This document shows positions 8,623 through 17,123 of a stretch of DNA of 64,000 nucleotides, piece after piece. A program made the position numbers and the translations under genes. The DNA is from Fervidobacterium_A thailandense (GTDB taxonomy: Bacteria > Thermotogota > Thermotogae > Thermotogales > Fervidobacteriaceae), in NCBI RefSeq assembly GCF_041505935.1, contig NZ_CP140110.1; one strand, given 5' to 3'. Numbering within the stretch: position 1 is the stretch's first letter; every line of letters begins with the position of its first letter. The notes under the pieces were generated by a model. The model saw only the letters and a list, made by a program, of their open reading frames with translations. It had not been told where the DNA came from and searched no databases.

Positions 8623-9906
8623 TTACATCGGGTAATATCCTCTTTCCCTTACTGCGTTCGCAACTCTGCTGATTGCAACGATGTAAGCCGCGGTTCTCAT
8701 GTCGGTGTTGTACTTTTCCTTGGTCTTGTAGACTTCGGCAAAGGCGTTGACCATCATCTTCGTGAGCTTCTTCCTGATGTCGTCGATATCCCAGAAGAAC
8801 GTCTGGAGGTCTTGTACCCATTCAAAGTACGATACCGTAACACCACCAGCGTTAGCAAGAATGTCGGGGACGATCAATGTTCCTTTGCTGAGGAGTATTT
8901 CTTCCGCTTCTGGTGTTGTTGGACCGTTTGCACCCTCGACGATGATCTTCGCCTTAACGTCTTTCGCGTTCTTTTCGGTGATCGCGTTTTCAAGTGCTGC
9001 CGGGATGAGTATGTCCACATCGAGTGTTAGAAGTTCTTCGTTCGTGATCGGTTTACCCTTCGGGTAACCCTTGATCAATCCTTTGTTCGAGTCACGGTAC
9101 GCGATGAGGTCGTTGATATCAAGCCCATCCTCGTTGTAGATTCCTCCACTTACGTCACTAACTGCAATTATCTTAGCACCGTACTCTTCGCTGAGAATCT
9201 TTGCCGAGTAGGAACCCACGTTACCGAATCCCTGGATCGCAACTGTAGCTTTGGAAATGTCCTTACCAAGGACTTTGCACGCTTCGTTTGCCGTTATTGC
9301 AACGCCGCGTCCCGTTGCTTCAGGCCTACCTTCGGAACCACCAAGGTCCAGTGGTTTTCCGGTGACGACACCGAGAGCAGTGTATCCGACGTTCATACTG
9401 TAGGTATCCATGTACCATGCCATTATCTTCGCGTTCGTGTTTACATCGGGAGCAGGAATGTCCTTGTGTGGACCAACCATCATTTGGATTTCCGAGAAGA
9501 ATCTTCTGCTCAGTCTTTCGAGTTCCTTCTCAGAAAGCTGTGTTACGTCAACCTTGACTCCACCTTTACCTCCACCGTACGGTAGGTTCATAACCGCACA
9601 TTTCCACGTCATCCAGAAGGCCAAAGATGCAACCTCATCGAGGTTCGTGTCAGGGTGATACCTAATTCCACCTTTCGCGGGACCACGAGCAGTGTTGTGT
9701 TGAACCCTGTAACCTTCGAATATCTCCACCCTACCATCGTCCATTACCACTGGGAAGTGGACTTCCAAAATCCTTTGTGGCCAGAGGAGGAAGTTTCCTA
9801 TGTTCGGATCCAGATCCATGAGGTCCGCTGCTTTGAGGAACTGCTTCTGCGCGTTTTCGTACAGAGGCCCAAATGGTTTCAGGTTTCCCATTGTACTGAG
9901 TTTCAT
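8623..9906 (-). CDS. gdhA: Glutamate dehydrogenase
   Basis: A 427-residue enzyme of the hexameric Glu/Leu/Phe/Val dehydrogenase family, close to the usual 415-430. It interconverts glutamate and 2-oxoglutarate plus ammonia. Visible signatures: the substrate-site region LPYGGGKGGVKVD with the catalytic lysine context, MAWYMDTYS, and the dinucleotide fold VAIQGFGNVGS. The start at 9906 was chosen because GGGGAGG stands 8 bases before the ATG (a GTG one codon earlier is an alternative); a longer frame to 10047 contains the promoter and leader hairpin and is rejected. It is transcribed alone, with its own promoter and terminator. In peptide-fermenting Thermotogales this enzyme links amino-acid oxidation to nitrogen assimilation. 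Confidence 0.97.
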   Translation of the reverse strand: MKLSTMGNLKPFGPLYENAQKQFLKAADLMDLDPNIGNFLLWPQRILEVHFPVVMDDGRVEIFEGYRVQHNTARGPAKGGIRYHPDTNLDEVASLAFWMTWKCAVMNLPYGGGKGGVKVDVTQLSEKELERLSRRFFSEIQMMVGPHKDIPAPDVNTNAKIMAWYMDTYSMNVGYTALGVVTGKPLDLGGSEGRPEATGRGVAITANEACKVLGKDISKATVAIQGFGNVGSYSAKILSEEYGAKIIAVSDVSGGIYNEDGLDINDLIAYRDSNKGLIKGYPKGKPITNEELLTLDVDILIPAALENAITEKNAKDVKAKIIVEGANGPTTPEAEEILLSKGTLIVPDILANAGGVTVSYFEWVQDLQTFFWDIDDIRKKLTKMMVNAFAEVYKTKEKYNTDMRTAAYIVAISRVANAVRERGYYPM

Positions 9907-9934
9907 CACTTTAACCTCCCCGCTCTTTTTTGAA

Positions 9935-9967
9935 CCAACCGAAAGGCTCATCATCCCTTTCGGTTGG
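9935..9967. promoter_or_regulatory. Perfect 12-bp inverted repeat in the gdhA leader
   Basis: CCAACCGAAAGG (9935-9946) and CCTTTCGGTTGG (9956-9967) are exact complements around a 9-base loop. The repeat lies between the gdhA promoter and its ribosome binding site. There is no T-run on the gdhA strand after it. It could be an RNA hairpin that controls translation or stability, or a DNA operator; which one is not decided by the sequence. Confidence 0.65.
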
Positions 9968-9995
9968 CAGCTAAATTCTGCGGTTTCCGATTTAA

Positions 9996-10023
9996 TTATT
10001 ACCCACGGCGGGGAGTTTATCAA
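9996..10023 (-). promoter_or_regulatory. Promoter of gdhA
   Basis: Minus strand: -35 TTGATA (10018-10023), 16-base spacer, -10 TAATAA (9996-10001). The predicted transcript has a leader of about 80 bases holding the 12-bp hairpin. Confidence 0.6.
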
Positions 10024-10132
10024 CCTTTGTTTTGTGAAGAGTATCACTTTTTAGGTTCCAAAAAGTCTTTAAATCTTATTTTTTCACTCTTTTAGTCAGC
10101 TGTTTTCAAGTATGAATCTTTTCATGCGCCCA

Positions 10133-11794
10133 TCAGAACAGTCCGATGATTTCTCCGCTTTCGTCAATGTCTATGTTCACGGCCGCTGGTATTTTGGGCA
10201 ATCCTGGCAACAACATTATTTCACCGGCAAGTGCCACAACGAAACCGGCTCCCGCACTTATTAAGAAGTCTCGAACGGTGAACTCGTATCCCCGAGGTGC
10301 GTTGATTTTCTTCGGGTCATCCGAAATGCTGTTTTGAGTTTTCGCGATTATAACCGGATAATTCCCGAATCCGTATTTTTTGATCATACTGAGTTTACTT
10401 CTGGCCGTGTCCGTGTAAACTACTCTACCAGCCCTGTAGATCTCCTTTGCTATGAGTTCGATTTTTTCCTCAACGGATAGATTCTGATCGACCAAGGGTT
10501 TGTAATTACTTGGTTGTCGCTGAATCGTATCAATCACCGTTTTCGCAAGCTCGATCGCTCCTTCAGAACCCTTTGAGTAAGCCTCGTTCACAACGCACGT
10601 GACGGGACAATTTTCAATCACGGCCTCGATTTCGGCTTCTGTATCGGTTGCGAACTTGTTCAGTGCCACTACCACCGGGACCCCGTATTTTTCTAGGTTC
10701 TCGACGTGAACTTTCAAATTCTCCATTCCCCTTACCACCGCTTCGATGTTCTCTTTTCCAAGCTCGTCTTTGTTCACACCACCGTGGTATTTGAGCGCCC
10801 TTATCGACGCAACCACAACGGCAAGGTCCACGAATAGTCCTCCGGTAGGTGCAACAAAGTCCAGGAATTTTTGCGCACCGAGATCGGCTGCGAATCCTGC
10901 CTCAGTAACAACGTAGTCGGCAAGTTTAAGAGCAAGTTTTGTAGCTATGAGTGAGTTTGTTCCGTGTGCGATGTTCGCAAACGGTCCACCGTGGACGAGA
11001 GCAGGTGTGTTTTCGATCGTTTGAACGAGGTTAGGATTTATGGCATCCTTCAACAGTACCGTAGCTGCACCTTCAGCCTTGAGGTCCCGGACACGTACAA
11101 GTCCCTTTTCCTCACTTTGCGCAATAACGATTTCTCCAATGCGTCTCTTGAGATCCCCCAGGTCACTTGCAAGGCAAAGAACGGCCATCAATTCCGAAGC
11201 CGCGGTGATGATGAACCCATCCTCACGCGGATACCCATTCGCACTACCTCCCAACCCGATCACAATCTGCCTTAGCGCACGGTCGTTCATATCGATGGCA
11301 CGTTTCCAAAAGATTTTCCTAATGTCGATCTTCAGTTCGTTTCCGTGGTTAACGTGAGCATCTATCATCGCCGCGATAAGGTTGTGGGCAGCAGTTACCG
11401 CGTGAATATCTCCAGTGAAATGTAGGTTGATATCCTCCATGGGAAGTACTTGAGAATACCCGCCGCCAGCCGCACCACCCTTAACGCCGAAGACCGGTCC
11501 CAAGGACGGTTCTCTAAGGGTGACTATCGAACGCTTGCCAATCTTGTTGAGCGCCATCGACAACCCGATACTCGTCGTGGTCTTTCCCTCACCAGCTGGC
11601 GTGGGAGTGATCGCGGTAACGAGGATGAGTTTACCGTTTGGGCGTTCCGAAAGCTTCTTCAAGAGCCTGTGGTCGATTTTTGCGATGTATTTGCCGTACA
11701 ACTTCACGTCATCTTCCTGTAGTCCGAGTTCCGCAGCTATCTTTCTGATATCCACCAATTTCGCATTCCTGGCGATTTCAATATCGCTCAGCAT
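10133..11794 (-). CDS. fhs: Formate--tetrahydrofolate ligase
   Basis: A 553-residue enzyme, the usual family length, that makes 10-formyl-THF from formate, THF and ATP for one-carbon metabolism. Signatures: the P-loop-like ATP site TPAGEGKTTTSIGL, the LREPSLGPVFGVKGGAAGGGY stretch (family signature 1, quoted partly), FANIAHGTNS and the C-terminal MLLPGLPKIPAA. Start: GGAGGTG lies shortly before the ATG at 11794, while the alternative at 11809 overlaps that site. It is a single gene with its own promoter; the 226-base gap to gdhA shows no clear terminator, so some read-through is possible. PurH elsewhere in the window uses its product. Confidence 0.97.
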   Translation of the reverse strand: MLSDIEIARNAKLVDIRKIAAELGLQEDDVKLYGKYIAKIDHRLLKKLSERPNGKLILVTAITPTPAGEGKTTTSIGLSMALNKIGKRSIVTLREPSLGPVFGVKGGAAGGGYSQVLPMEDINLHFTGDIHAVTAAHNLIAAMIDAHVNHGNELKIDIRKIFWKRAIDMNDRALRQIVIGLGGSANGYPREDGFIITAASELMAVLCLASDLGDLKRRIGEIVIAQSEEKGLVRVRDLKAEGAATVLLKDAINPNLVQTIENTPALVHGGPFANIAHGTNSLIATKLALKLADYVVTEAGFAADLGAQKFLDFVAPTGGLFVDLAVVVASIRALKYHGGVNKDELGKENIEAVVRGMENLKVHVENLEKYGVPVVVALNKFATDTEAEIEAVIENCPVTCVVNEAYSKGSEGAIELAKTVIDTIQRQPSNYKPLVDQNLSVEEKIELIAKEIYRAGRVVYTDTARSKLSMIKKYGFGNYPVIIAKTQNSISDDPKKINAPRGYEFTVRDFLISAGAGFVVALAGEIMLLPGLPKIPAAVNIDIDESGEIIGLF

Positions 11795-11829
11795 CCGGTT
11801 CACCTCCATCTTTCCGATAGTTCTTGTCT

Positions 11830-11858
11830 ATTTTACCACGACGGGGAAATTGTACCAA
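11830..11858 (-). promoter_or_regulatory. Promoter of fhs
   Basis: Minus strand: -35 TTGGTA (11853-11858), 17-base spacer, extended -10 TGGTAAAAT (TAAAAT at 11830-11835). Its -35 nearly abuts that of the divergent PP-loop gene promoter. Confidence 0.55.
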
Positions 11859-11887
11859 TTTCAAATTCGTAGGATTTGTGGTAAAAT
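11859..11887 (+). promoter_or_regulatory. Promoter of the PP-loop ATPase/rnc operon
   Basis: Plus strand: weak -35 TTTCAA (11859-11864), 17-base spacer, extended -10 TGGTAAAAT (TAAAAT at 11882-11887). Back to back with the fhs promoter. Confidence 0.45.
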
Positions 11888-11925
11888 TTAAAAAAACAAG
11901 GTTCACAATCCTCGGGGAGGTAAGT

Positions 11926-13020
11926 ATTCTGGAGGTAAGCGAAAGAATAAAAGGTATAATCGATGAAATCAAGTTAGTAGCTTCAGACTACGGGAATAAG
12001 GTTGTTGTAGCCTTTTCTGGAGGAATGGACAGTACCGCTGCAGCGATACTCTGTGCTCTGGCACTCGGAGCGGAAAACGTCGAGCTTGTGCACGTTACGT
12101 ACGGACCATACACCTACTCCAAAACACCTCTAATCGTCGAGAAGTTCGCACAAAAATTTGGACTAAAGTGCACCTTCATCGAAAATAGAGGTCAGGAAAA
12201 GATATGGAGATACGGGCCTTCGTGCAACATGTGCACACGTCAGGTAAAGATGGGTACAGTTCTCGCTTACGCAAACGGTCGGCTCGTCGTGACTGGTTCG
12301 AACGCGTCTGACACCTGGGGTCAGACAGGTTTAAAGGTTTTCAATGGTATGTACGCTCCTCTTGGTAATCTGAGCAAGGCCGAAATAAAGGCTATATTGG
12401 ACTATTTGGGAATTAGCATCGAGAGGATTGGTGAAAATGCCAACCGTGAAGGTTGTAAGCTAAAGCATCTGTTAAAACCGTTAACGAATCCTGACTTCCA
12501 TGGGAAAGCTGTGGTTCTTGCAAATGAGCTCGTGTTGAAGTACTTCCCTGAAGGAAACGAAATTGCCAACGTTAAGATCGTGGGACCACTTTCCAAGAAC
12601 GTGGCTGTGGTGAACGTCAAGCCGATGAGGGATGGTGTAGACAAACTCGTATGGGAACTCTCAAAAATAGACGTGATCGAAGAAGTGGTAGTTGCGGACA
12701 GACCTTTGAAACTCGTGGTCGTTGCCAATCCTTCCATTTACAGAGTTCCGGAATCAAGGTACTGGATCGTTGAAGGTAGGCTCAAACCGGAGTTCGCCGT
12801 ACCGATCAATGTAGAATGGCACGAATCGAAGAACAACAAGCTTCGTACGTTTCACGTGGTGGAGGTGTCCGAATGGACGGATTACGCGACAGAGAACGAG
12901 CCCTGCTCGAGGAATTCGAACGAGTCATCGGTTACAAGTTCAACGACATCATGCTCCTGTACAACGCCCTCTGTCACTCCTCCTACGCCTATGAACTTGG
13001 TCAGTTGGGGAGACAGATAA
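11926..13020 (+). CDS. PP-loop superfamily ATP pyrophosphatase (ExsB/QueC-like), function unassigned
   Basis: About 364 residues. The N-terminal half is a PP-loop (HUP-fold) adenylating domain with VVAFSGGMDSTAA; a GPSCNMC pair of cysteines follows near residue 100, as in thiolation or metal-binding members. The C-terminal half is not recognised. The function could be tRNA or cofactor modification; no specific substrate can be named. Start choice: a strong GGGGAGG at 11914-11920 is followed at normal spacing by ATT (11926) or CTG (11929), with no ATG/GTG/TTG nearby; upstream GTG (11878) and TTG (11824) codons lie in or before the promoter. The C-terminus runs 148 bases into rnc in another frame, giving a Ser/Thr/Cys/Pro-rich tail that looks like read-through rather than conserved sequence. 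Confidence 0.75.
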   Translation: MLEVSERIKGIIDEIKLVASDYGNKVVVAFSGGMDSTAAAILCALALGAENVELVHVTYGPYTYSKTPLIVEKFAQKFGLKCTFIENRGQEKIWRYGPSCNMCTRQVKMGTVLAYANGRLVVTGSNASDTWGQTGLKVFNGMYAPLGNLSKAEIKAILDYLGISIERIGENANREGCKLKHLLKPLTNPDFHGKAVVLANELVLKYFPEGNEIANVKIVGPLSKNVAVVNVKPMRDGVDKLVWELSKIDVIEEVVVADRPLKLVVVANPSIYRVPESRYWIVEGRLKPEFAVPINVEWHESKNNKLRTFHVVEVSEWTDYATENEPCSRNSNESSVTSSTTSCSCTTPSVTPPTPMNLVSWGDR

Positions 13021-13616
13021 AGAACAACGAACGTCTTGAGTTTTTGGGTGATGCGGTCGTCGAGTTGATAGTTTGTGACATCCTGTACCGCGACTATCCT
13101 GATGCGACCGAAGGTGATATGGCTAAGGTAAAGGGAGCGGTTGCGAGCGAAGAGGTACTTGCCGAAATAGCCCAGCAGTATAATGTGGGTAAGTATCTTT
13201 TCCTGGGCAAAGGGGAAGAGAAGACCGGAGGACGCTCGCGGAGTAGTATCTTGGCCGACGCGATGGAAGCGATAGCGGCAGCGGTGTACATCGACGGTGG
13301 ACTCGACGCCGTGAAAAAAACGTTCGGCCCTATGTTTAAAAAGTACGTTGAAATCTTTCTGTCAGGTCAGAAAATCTTTGATTACAAAACGGCTTTGCAG
13401 GAATTCACTCAGGACAAATACAGGGAGTTACCGGAATACAGGGTTATTGGGATGGACGAGGAGAATAGGTACGTTGTGGAACTGTACGTGCACGGTAGCT
13501 TGGTAGCTACGGGTACGGGGACATCGAAGAAAGACGCGGAGAAGGATGCGGCGCGGAAGGCTTTCGAACGTCTCGTCGAACGAAAGAACGAAAGTTGTCG
13601 CGAGAACGATTTGTGA
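12873..13616 (+). CDS. rnc: Ribonuclease III
   Basis: A 247-residue double-strand-specific endoribonuclease for rRNA processing. The catalytic domain carries the family signature NERLEFLGDAVVELI and a second acidic motif (ILADAMEAIAAAVYIDGG). A double-stranded RNA-binding domain fills the last ~70 residues (from 'DYKTALQEF' to 'AARKAFERL'). The ATG at 12873 follows GGTGGAGGTG at good spacing; the longer frame from 12816 lacks a site and is rejected. The gene overlaps the end of the PP-loop gene by 148 bases and is followed 32 bases later by the Xer recombinase. RNase III here and the Mini-RNase III near 54 kb are separate genes. Confidence 0.97.
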   Translation: MDGLRDRERALLEEFERVIGYKFNDIMLLYNALCHSSYAYELGQLGRQIKNNERLEFLGDAVVELIVCDILYRDYPDATEGDMAKVKGAVASEEVLAEIAQQYNVGKYLFLGKGEEKTGGRSRSSILADAMEAIAAAVYIDGGLDAVKKTFGPMFKKYVEIFLSGQKIFDYKTALQEFTQDKYRELPEYRVIGMDEENRYVVELYVHGSLVATGTGTSKKDAEKDAARKAFERLVERKNESCRENDL

Positions 13617-13648
13617 AGCTCTCGTATGAACATTGGAGGGAGCGAGAT

Positions 13649-14506
13649 ATGGACAGACTCGTGGAAGCTTTTGAAGACTACCTCGGACACGTGAGACGAT
13701 GTTCGGAAAACACACTCAAAGCGTATATGAAAGATGTGCGGAGGTTCTTGGAGTACACACAAAAACATCCACGCGACGTTTCAAGAAACGATGTGGAAGG
13801 TTTTATTAAAGCGCTATCGAAAGGGATGATAACCGGAGGGGAAGTTACCGAATCAACAATATCGCGTTATATCTCTTCCCTTAGGGTTTTCTTTGACTAC
13901 CTCCACCTCATCGGTGTAGTCAGTGAAAACCCTATGGAGAAGGTTCGACACCCGAGGCTGAGGAAGAAGGTACCAAATTTCCTGTCGATCGAGGAAGTGC
14001 GTGCCATGTTGAACGCGTTTGATGAAAGAAAAATAAAATACAAAGCGATACTCTCACTCCTGTACTTTTGTGGTCTGCGTGTGGGTGAACTGTGTAACCT
14101 GAGGGTCGAAGATGTGTCCTTCTATCCGCCGTACGTCAAAGTTGTGATGGGAAAGGGAAACAAGGACAGAATAGTGCCCATAAGTGAATCGGCTTTAAAC
14201 GTGCTGGAAGCTTACGTGGAACGTTACAGGCCGAGGATCTACTTCTTCGAAGGTCGGGCTGGGAAACCAATCCATCCGGCCACGGTCTTCAGGGTGGTGA
14301 AGAGGGCCGCAAAGAAAGCTGGTGTGACAAAGAACATCCATCCCCACACCCTCAGACACTCGTTCGCGACGCACTTGATAATGAACAACGTGAACGTGAA
14401 AATCGTTCAAGAGTTACTTGGTCATGCAAACCTCAGCACGACGAGTATTTATTTACACGTTGCCGACAGGGAGAAATTCGAAGCGGTGAAGAGACTGGTG
14501 ATATGA
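13649..14506 (+). CDS. xer: Tyrosine recombinase, XerC/XerD type
   Basis: A 285-residue recombinase of normal Xer length. The N-terminal SAM-like core-binding domain (residues ~1-90, with 'HVRRCSENTLKAY') precedes a catalytic domain with the full set of residues: Arg in CGLRVGEL, Lys in GKGNKDR, HTLRHSFATH giving His and Arg, LLGHANLSTTSIYLH giving His and the nucleophile Tyr. It should resolve chromosome dimers at dif sites; no dif site was recognised in the window. The ATG at 13649 is preceded by GGAGGG. Its TGA overlaps the ATG of rel by four bases. There are no integrase-associated att repeats, so this is the housekeeping Xer and not a phage integrase. Confidence 0.93.
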   Translation: MDRLVEAFEDYLGHVRRCSENTLKAYMKDVRRFLEYTQKHPRDVSRNDVEGFIKALSKGMITGGEVTESTISRYISSLRVFFDYLHLIGVVSENPMEKVRHPRLRKKVPNFLSIEEVRAMLNAFDERKIKYKAILSLLYFCGLRVGELCNLRVEDVSFYPPYVKVVMGKGNKDRIVPISESALNVLEAYVERYRPRIYFFEGRAGKPIHPATVFRVVKRAAKKAGVTKNIHPHTLRHSFATHLIMNNVNVKIVQELLGHANLSTTSIYLHVADREKFEAVKRLVI

Positions 14507-16638
14507 TTGTGCAAACGCTCAGTAACTTGATTAGCGAACTGGAGCAATTGTTAGGTAGAGAGTTGAATGAGCGCGAAAAAGAATTAATAGCAAAAGCCTA
14601 CGAAATCGCAGAAGTAGCTTACAGCGGACTTGTGAGAAAGTCTGGAGAACCTTTTATCACCCATCCGATAGAAGTTGCCAAGATAGTGGCGAGCCTCAAG
14701 CTCGACGTGGAGAGCATTGTCGCGGCTTTACTTCACGACGCCATCGAGGACAGTAATGGAAAAGTGACCTTCGAAACAATCGAAAAGCACTTTGGCCGTG
14801 AAATCGCCCTCATCGTAGACGGGGTTACTAAAGTTAGTAAGATAAATGCGCCAGTTGGGAACGTCGAACAGCGAAAAAAATTGGAGACAATCCAGAAGAT
14901 GCTCTTTGCCATGGCTGAAGATGTACGAGTGATCTTCGTGAAACTGGCTGACAGGTTACACAACATGCGCACGATAGATTTTGTCGAAGATGAAGAGAAG
15001 AAACGCTACAAAGCCATGGAGACGTTGGAAATATACGCCCCCATAGCCCACAAACTCGGGATCAACGTCATCAAATCGGAACTTGAGGATATATGCTTCA
15101 AGGTTCTGTACTACGACGAGTACCAACGGATCAAACAGATGATGGCCCAGAAAAAGGTCGAGCGCGAAGAGAGAATCAAAACGTACATACAACAACTCAG
15201 TTCTGCCCTGCAAGAGCACAACATCGACGCGACTGTGGAAGGAAGGTACAAGCACTATTACAGTATCTGGAAAAAGATGATCCAAAAGGGTAAGGACTTC
15301 AACGAGCTCTACGACCTGATGGGACTACGCGCCATCGTGAAGGATGTAACCACGTGCTACACAACCGTGGGTATCGTCCACAATCTCTGGGTACCGCTCC
15401 CCGGAAGGTTCAAGGACTACATTGCTGCTCCAAAATCCAATGGTTACCGCTCGATCCACACAACAGTGGTTACACAATTCGGTGAACCTCTCGAGGTTCA
15501 AATAAGGGACATTCAGATGCACGAAGAAGCCGAGTACGGTCTGATCGCCCACTGGGCGTACAAAGAGGGAGAAGGCAGGGTCGATGTTAAGCAAAAATGG
15601 ATACTTCGCATCTCCGAATGGCGCAAAGAACTCGCCCAGGGACTCGCGAGTGTTGACGATCTCAAAAAGGAACTCCAAATGTCGGAGGTGTTTGTTCTTA
15701 CACCAAAAGGAGAAATCGTGCACTTACCGTATGGAGCAACCCCTATAGATTTTGCTTATGCGATACACACCGAAATCGGCCATCACTACGCCGGTGCTAA
15801 GGTGAACGGTAAGATTGTGCCGATAGATTACCAGCTCAACAACGGTGATGTTGTCGAAATTATAGTAAACAAGTCTTCCCCGGGTCCGAGCTTGGACTGG
15901 CTCAGGTACGCAAAAAGCCCGCGAACGAAAGCAAAGATCAAGAGGTTCTTTAAAGAGAAGGAACGCGAAAAACTTATTGAAAGAGGCAAAGACGTGCTAC
16001 GTCAAGTGGCCAAACGATTGAACGTTTCCATTGACGAACTACTTCAGCGTGAAGAGATTAAGAAATACATGCAGTCCCACCAAATCGATGAAGAAGAGTT
16101 TATCACAAGACTCGGCGACCGCACGATAACGCAGGACGAACTACTCGTGATCCTCGGTATTAAGGAAGTACCCAAGAAAAAACAGGAACGAAGGCAGAAA
16201 AAATCCCCGACTTCACTAGTTCTGGTCGACGGTATCGACACACTTGATATCCATTTTGCCAAATGTTGCAACCCCATACCGGGCGATAAGATCGTTGCGG
16301 TATCGAGTAAACGTGGTGTGACGATACACCGCTCGAACTGTCAAAACGTCATCGGATTGGGTAGTGATCGAAAATTCCCGGCATTGTGGCGTGCCGATCT
16401 TACCGCACAGTTCGGTGTCGACCTGAAAATGGAACTTGACAGGAAGGAAAGGGTCCCTGATATACTTTCTAAGGCTATGGAACGGAAGTACGAACTGAGG
16501 AACTTCAAATTCCTCGAAATCTCCTACGACTACGTAATTGTCTCCGTTACCGTGGCTGTTAAATCTTTGGAAGAATTGGAAAACATGATGCACTTCTTCA
16601 CCGGACTGCCAGGGGTAAGAAAGGTGGTGCGCGTCTGA
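14503..16638 (+). CDS. rel: Bifunctional (p)ppGpp synthetase/hydrolase Rel
   Basis: A 711-residue RelA/SpoT homologue. Domains in order: HD hydrolase (ALLHDAIEDS near residue 75, with an LADRLHNMRT motif), synthetase ('DLMGLRAIV' and 'APKSNGYRSIHT'), TGS ('VFVLTPKGEIVHLPYGATPIDFAYAIHTEIG'-type region, ~395-455), a zinc-finger-like/RIS segment with FAKCCNPIPGD, and a C-terminal ACT domain. Both active sites look intact, so it should make and break the stringent-response alarmone. The start overlaps the xer stop (ATGA) and the stop overlaps the dtd start (TGATG); xer, rel and dtd are therefore cotranscribed and probably translationally coupled. The rel-dtd order is common in bacteria. Confidence 0.97.
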   Translation: MIVQTLSNLISELEQLLGRELNEREKELIAKAYEIAEVAYSGLVRKSGEPFITHPIEVAKIVASLKLDVESIVAALLHDAIEDSNGKVTFETIEKHFGREIALIVDGVTKVSKINAPVGNVEQRKKLETIQKMLFAMAEDVRVIFVKLADRLHNMRTIDFVEDEEKKRYKAMETLEIYAPIAHKLGINVIKSELEDICFKVLYYDEYQRIKQMMAQKKVEREERIKTYIQQLSSALQEHNIDATVEGRYKHYYSIWKKMIQKGKDFNELYDLMGLRAIVKDVTTCYTTVGIVHNLWVPLPGRFKDYIAAPKSNGYRSIHTTVVTQFGEPLEVQIRDIQMHEEAEYGLIAHWAYKEGEGRVDVKQKWILRISEWRKELAQGLASVDDLKKELQMSEVFVLTPKGEIVHLPYGATPIDFAYAIHTEIGHHYAGAKVNGKIVPIDYQLNNGDVVEIIVNKSSPGPSLDWLRYAKSPRTKAKIKRFFKEKEREKLIERGKDVLRQVAKRLNVSIDELLQREEIKKYMQSHQIDEEEFITRLGDRTITQDELLVILGIKEVPKKKQERRQKKSPTSLVLVDGIDTLDIHFAKCCNPIPGDKIVAVSSKRGVTIHRSNCQNVIGLGSDRKFPALWRADLTAQFGVDLKMELDRKERVPDILSKAMERKYELRNFKFLEISYDYVIVSVTVAVKSLEELENMMHFFTGLPGVRKVVRV

Positions 16639-17087
16639 TGAGGGCCGTTGTCCAGCGTGTTGATAGAGCAGCAGTACGTGTCGACGGTCAAGTGGTGGGT
16701 CAGATAGATCGTGGATTTCTGGTTCTGTTAGGTGTGGGCAAAGGCGATAGCCTCGAAGATGTTAAGTACCTTGCCGAAAAGATCGTAAATTTGCGTGTTT
16801 TCGATGACGAACAGGGTAAGATGAACCTCTCGTTGCTGGATGTGGGTGGGCAGATGCTCATTGTCTCACAGTTCACCCTTTACGGTGACTGTAGGCGTGG
16901 GCGAAGGCCATCGTACAGCGATAGTGCGCCTCCCGATGTTGCCAAGGAACTATACGAAGCGTTCATAGAGGAAGTCAAGAAATTCGGTGTCCCGGTCCAA
17001 ACCGGTGTGTTTGCCGCTCACATGTTGGTGGAGATCCACAACAATGGACCGGTAACGTTGCTCCTTGATTCAAAAAAACTCTTCTGA
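16638..17087 (+). CDS. dtd: D-aminoacyl-tRNA deacylase
   Basis: A 149-residue enzyme, standard length, that hydrolyses D-amino acids from mis-charged tRNA. It starts MRAVVQRV, as family members do, and has both active-site motifs: SQFTLYGD and, near the C-terminus, NNGPVT (the cross-subunit Gly-cisPro-type motif in this family is GPVT). The ATG shares its A with the rel stop. The gap to queH is 36 bases. Confidence 0.96.
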   Translation: MRAVVQRVDRAAVRVDGQVVGQIDRGFLVLLGVGKGDSLEDVKYLAEKIVNLRVFDDEQGKMNLSLLDVGGQMLIVSQFTLYGDCRRGRRPSYSDSAPPDVAKELYEAFIEEVKKFGVPVQTGVFAAHMLVEIHNNGPVTLLLDSKKLF

Positions 17088-17123
17088 ACGCAACGACGTC
17101 GGTTAATGAGGTGGCATCCTTGA

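Noticed and set aside
13649..14506. The tyrosine recombinase as a phage or island integrase.
   Set aside because: It lies in a housekeeping operon, has Xer length and motifs, and no att-like repeats, tRNA gene or phage genes are near.
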